Positions 5,378 to 6,436 of a stretch of 6,436 nt of DNA are shown here, piece by piece. Below the pieces are notes generated by a model. It worked only from the letters and a program-made list of their open reading frames with translations. It searched no databases and was not told where the DNA came from. The DNA is from Verrucomicrobiota bacterium (lineage in GTDB: Bacteria > Verrucomicrobiota > Verrucomicrobiia > Chthoniobacterales > UBA10450): contig QHNB01000204.1 in NCBI GenBank assembly GCA_003217965.1, positions 1-6,436 of the forward strand, in the 5' to 3' direction. The translations under genes were made by a program, and so were the position numbers. Position 1 is the first letter of the stretch, and the number at the start of each line of letters is the position of its first letter.

Positions 5378-6166
5378 TCAAGCTCCGGCCGCGACACGTT
5401 TCGCCGCCCTTTCCGTCTTAATCTCGTTCCAGACCGAGTCCAGTTCTTCCAAGTTCGCTTGGCCCAGCTTTCCACCTCGCTGCCGCAGTCGATCCTCCAT
5501 TTCGTTAAACCGGGCAACGAACTTGTCTGTGCCCGACTGCAATACACTCTCCGCGTCGAGCTTGGATTTGCGCGCCAGATTTACGACCGCGAAAAGCAAA
5601 TCCCCAATCTCGTCAGCGATTCTTTGTTTGTCCGAAGACTCAATCGCTTCCTTCGTTTCCGAGAGTTCCTCATCCACCTTGGCCAGGACATCGCCCAATT
5701 CTTCCCAGTCAAAATTCACCCGGGCGGCTTTTTTCTGAGCTTTCTCCGCCCGCATCAGTGCCGGCAGTGCTGCCGGTAAGCTCGCAAACTAATGCCCCTT
5801 CTTTTCCTCCTGTTTGATCGCCTCCCATTGCTTAATCACGGCTTCGCTGCCCCGCACGGTGCTTTCGCCGAACACATGCGGATGTCGTCGGATCAATTTC
5901 TCCGTGATCTCGCGTGCCACATCCTCGATGCTGAAGCGGTTTCCTTCGGAGGCGATCTGCGCATGCATCGCGATGAGTAAGAGCAAATCGCCCAGTTCCT
6001 CACGCAAATTGGCGTCGTCTTGGGCGTAGACCGCGCTAGCGATTTCGTAAGCTTCTTCCAGCAACGGCGGGACGAGCGAGGCATTAGTTTGTTCGCGATC
6101 CCAAGGGCAGCCATTCGCTCCGCGTAATCGCGCTACGATCGCGCGCAATCTTTCAAATTCGTTCAT
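5378..6166 (-). pseudogene. mazG: Nucleoside triphosphate pyrophosphohydrolase MazG, interrupted by an in-frame amber codon
   Basis: One continuous reading frame of 262 codons, matching the 263-residue E. coli protein, with a TAG at 5789-5791 between the two MazG domains. The N-terminal domain starts MNEFERLRAIVARLRGANGC and carries PWDREQT, the Mg-binding EExxE (residues 37-41, EEAYE) and ExxD (57-60, ELGD), and RRHPHVF. After the TAG the frame continues without shift as FASLPAALPALMRAEKAQKK, then the C-terminal domain with EELSE and EIGD and a normal C-terminus ending at 5378. So both catalytic motif sets survive. MazG hydrolyses NTPs to NMP and PPi and moderates stress signalling. The start at 6166 overlaps the preceding stop as TGATG, which suggests translational coupling. 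The two halves (5789-6166 and 5378-5755, ATG without Shine-Dalgarno) could be separate proteins, but a nonsense mutation or base error is the simpler reading. Confidence 0.9.
5761..5776 (-). other. Hairpin in mazG mRNA just after the amber codon
   Basis: CCGGCA/TGCCGG form a six-base GC-rich stem with a four-base loop, beginning 12 bases downstream of the TAG in mRNA sense and ending five bases before the ATG of the second half. It codes for LPAALPA, a conserved-looking stretch, so it may be only a by-product of codon choice. Confidence 0.4.
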
Positions 6167-6426
6167 CAAATCCGCCAAAGAGAGCGATGAGCGCCGAACT
6201 CAGAAATCTCGCCCGAGGTTTTTTTGCCGACGTAAATCGTAATGCCAATGACGCTGGCGAAAGTGGCGACAAAAATGAAGGCGACCAACCAGGAAGGGAT
6301 GTGGCCAACGCGCAAGGCGTGGTAAAAACCGGTCAGGTTATCCATGGCGTGATCGGCGTGCAGAAAAATTTTGGTGATCCAGGCCACCATGATGAGAACG
6401 AAGATGAAAACGTAATTCCGCTTCAA
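6166..6426 (-). CDS. Small two-helix membrane protein of unknown function
   Basis: 86 residues from a TTG at 6426, preceded by AGGA six bases away at the very edge of the window; the frame stays open to the edge, so a longer protein cannot be excluded. Hydrophobic helices are at about 5-21 (VFIFVLIMVAWITKIFL) and 45-67 (SWLVAFIFVATFASVIGITI). The connecting loop has four His (residues 23, 26, 36, 42), and the tail EISEFGAHRSLWRI is polar. I do not recognise the family. Histidines near the membrane face could bind metal or haem, but nothing else supports this. Its stop overlaps the mazG start by one base (TGATG), so the two genes are probably translated from one transcript. Confidence 0.72.
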   Translation of the reverse strand: MKRNYVFIFVLIMVAWITKIFLHADHAMDNLTGFYHALRVGHIPSWLVAFIFVATFASVIGITIYVGKKTSGEISEFGAHRSLWRI

Positions 6427-6436
6427 TCGCCGTCCT

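Noticed and set aside
5789..5791. TAG reassigned to an amino acid in this organism
   Set aside because: secG and the barrel fragment both end in TAG exactly where their family C-termini end, so TAG acts as a stop here; only context-specific readthrough remains possible.

Overview
The window is about 6.4 kb of moderately GC-rich DNA from a Gram-negative (diderm) bacterium. It carries a heavy-metal RND pump, an outer-membrane porin with a signal peptide and C-terminal Phe, SecG, MazG and an ECF sigma factor. I cannot fix the taxon from sequence alone. The porin/phosphate-binding-protein arrangement and the SecG with a long Ala/Ser/Pro tail would fit Verrucomicrobiota or a neighbouring phylum, but that is a guess. 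No tRNA, rRNA, insertion sequence or CRISPR array is visible.

Plus strand, 1-1536: metal-resistance block. The 3' end of a CusA/CzcA-type efflux pump gene is broken near its C-terminus. About 90 bases after its original stop lies a textbook MerR-family promoter (8-6-8 dyad inside a 20-bp spacer). It sits just upstream of a 67-residue exported protein with two C-x9-CCC repeats, followed by a frameshifted thioredoxin-fold gene with a CxxC motif. The promoter and Cys-rich gene look intact, whereas both neighbours look decayed.

Minus strand, 1727-4653: read from right to left, an intact porin O/P-type outer-membrane protein, the last 41 codons of a second beta-barrel protein, a broken PstS-like phosphate-binding protein cut off after about 50 codons, a SigZ-type ECF sigma factor and an ArsI/CadI-type organoarsenical lyase. 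This looks like a phosphate-acquisition cluster eroded by deletions and joined to a sigma factor/arsenic-detoxification pair. Possible PhoB-like repeats lie upstream of the porin.

Minus strand, 4844-6426: housekeeping block, read as a small two-TM membrane protein, then mazG overlapping it by one base, then secG. mazG is in one frame along its whole length but carries an in-frame amber codon between its two MazG domains.

Five of ten coding loci are broken (cusA, thioredoxin-like, pstS-like, barrel fragment, mazG). Either this is a decaying locus or the underlying assembly has errors; the large deletions argue against simple base-calling error for at least some. The most novel candidate is the MerR-promoter-controlled, duplicated C-x9-CCC secreted protein.
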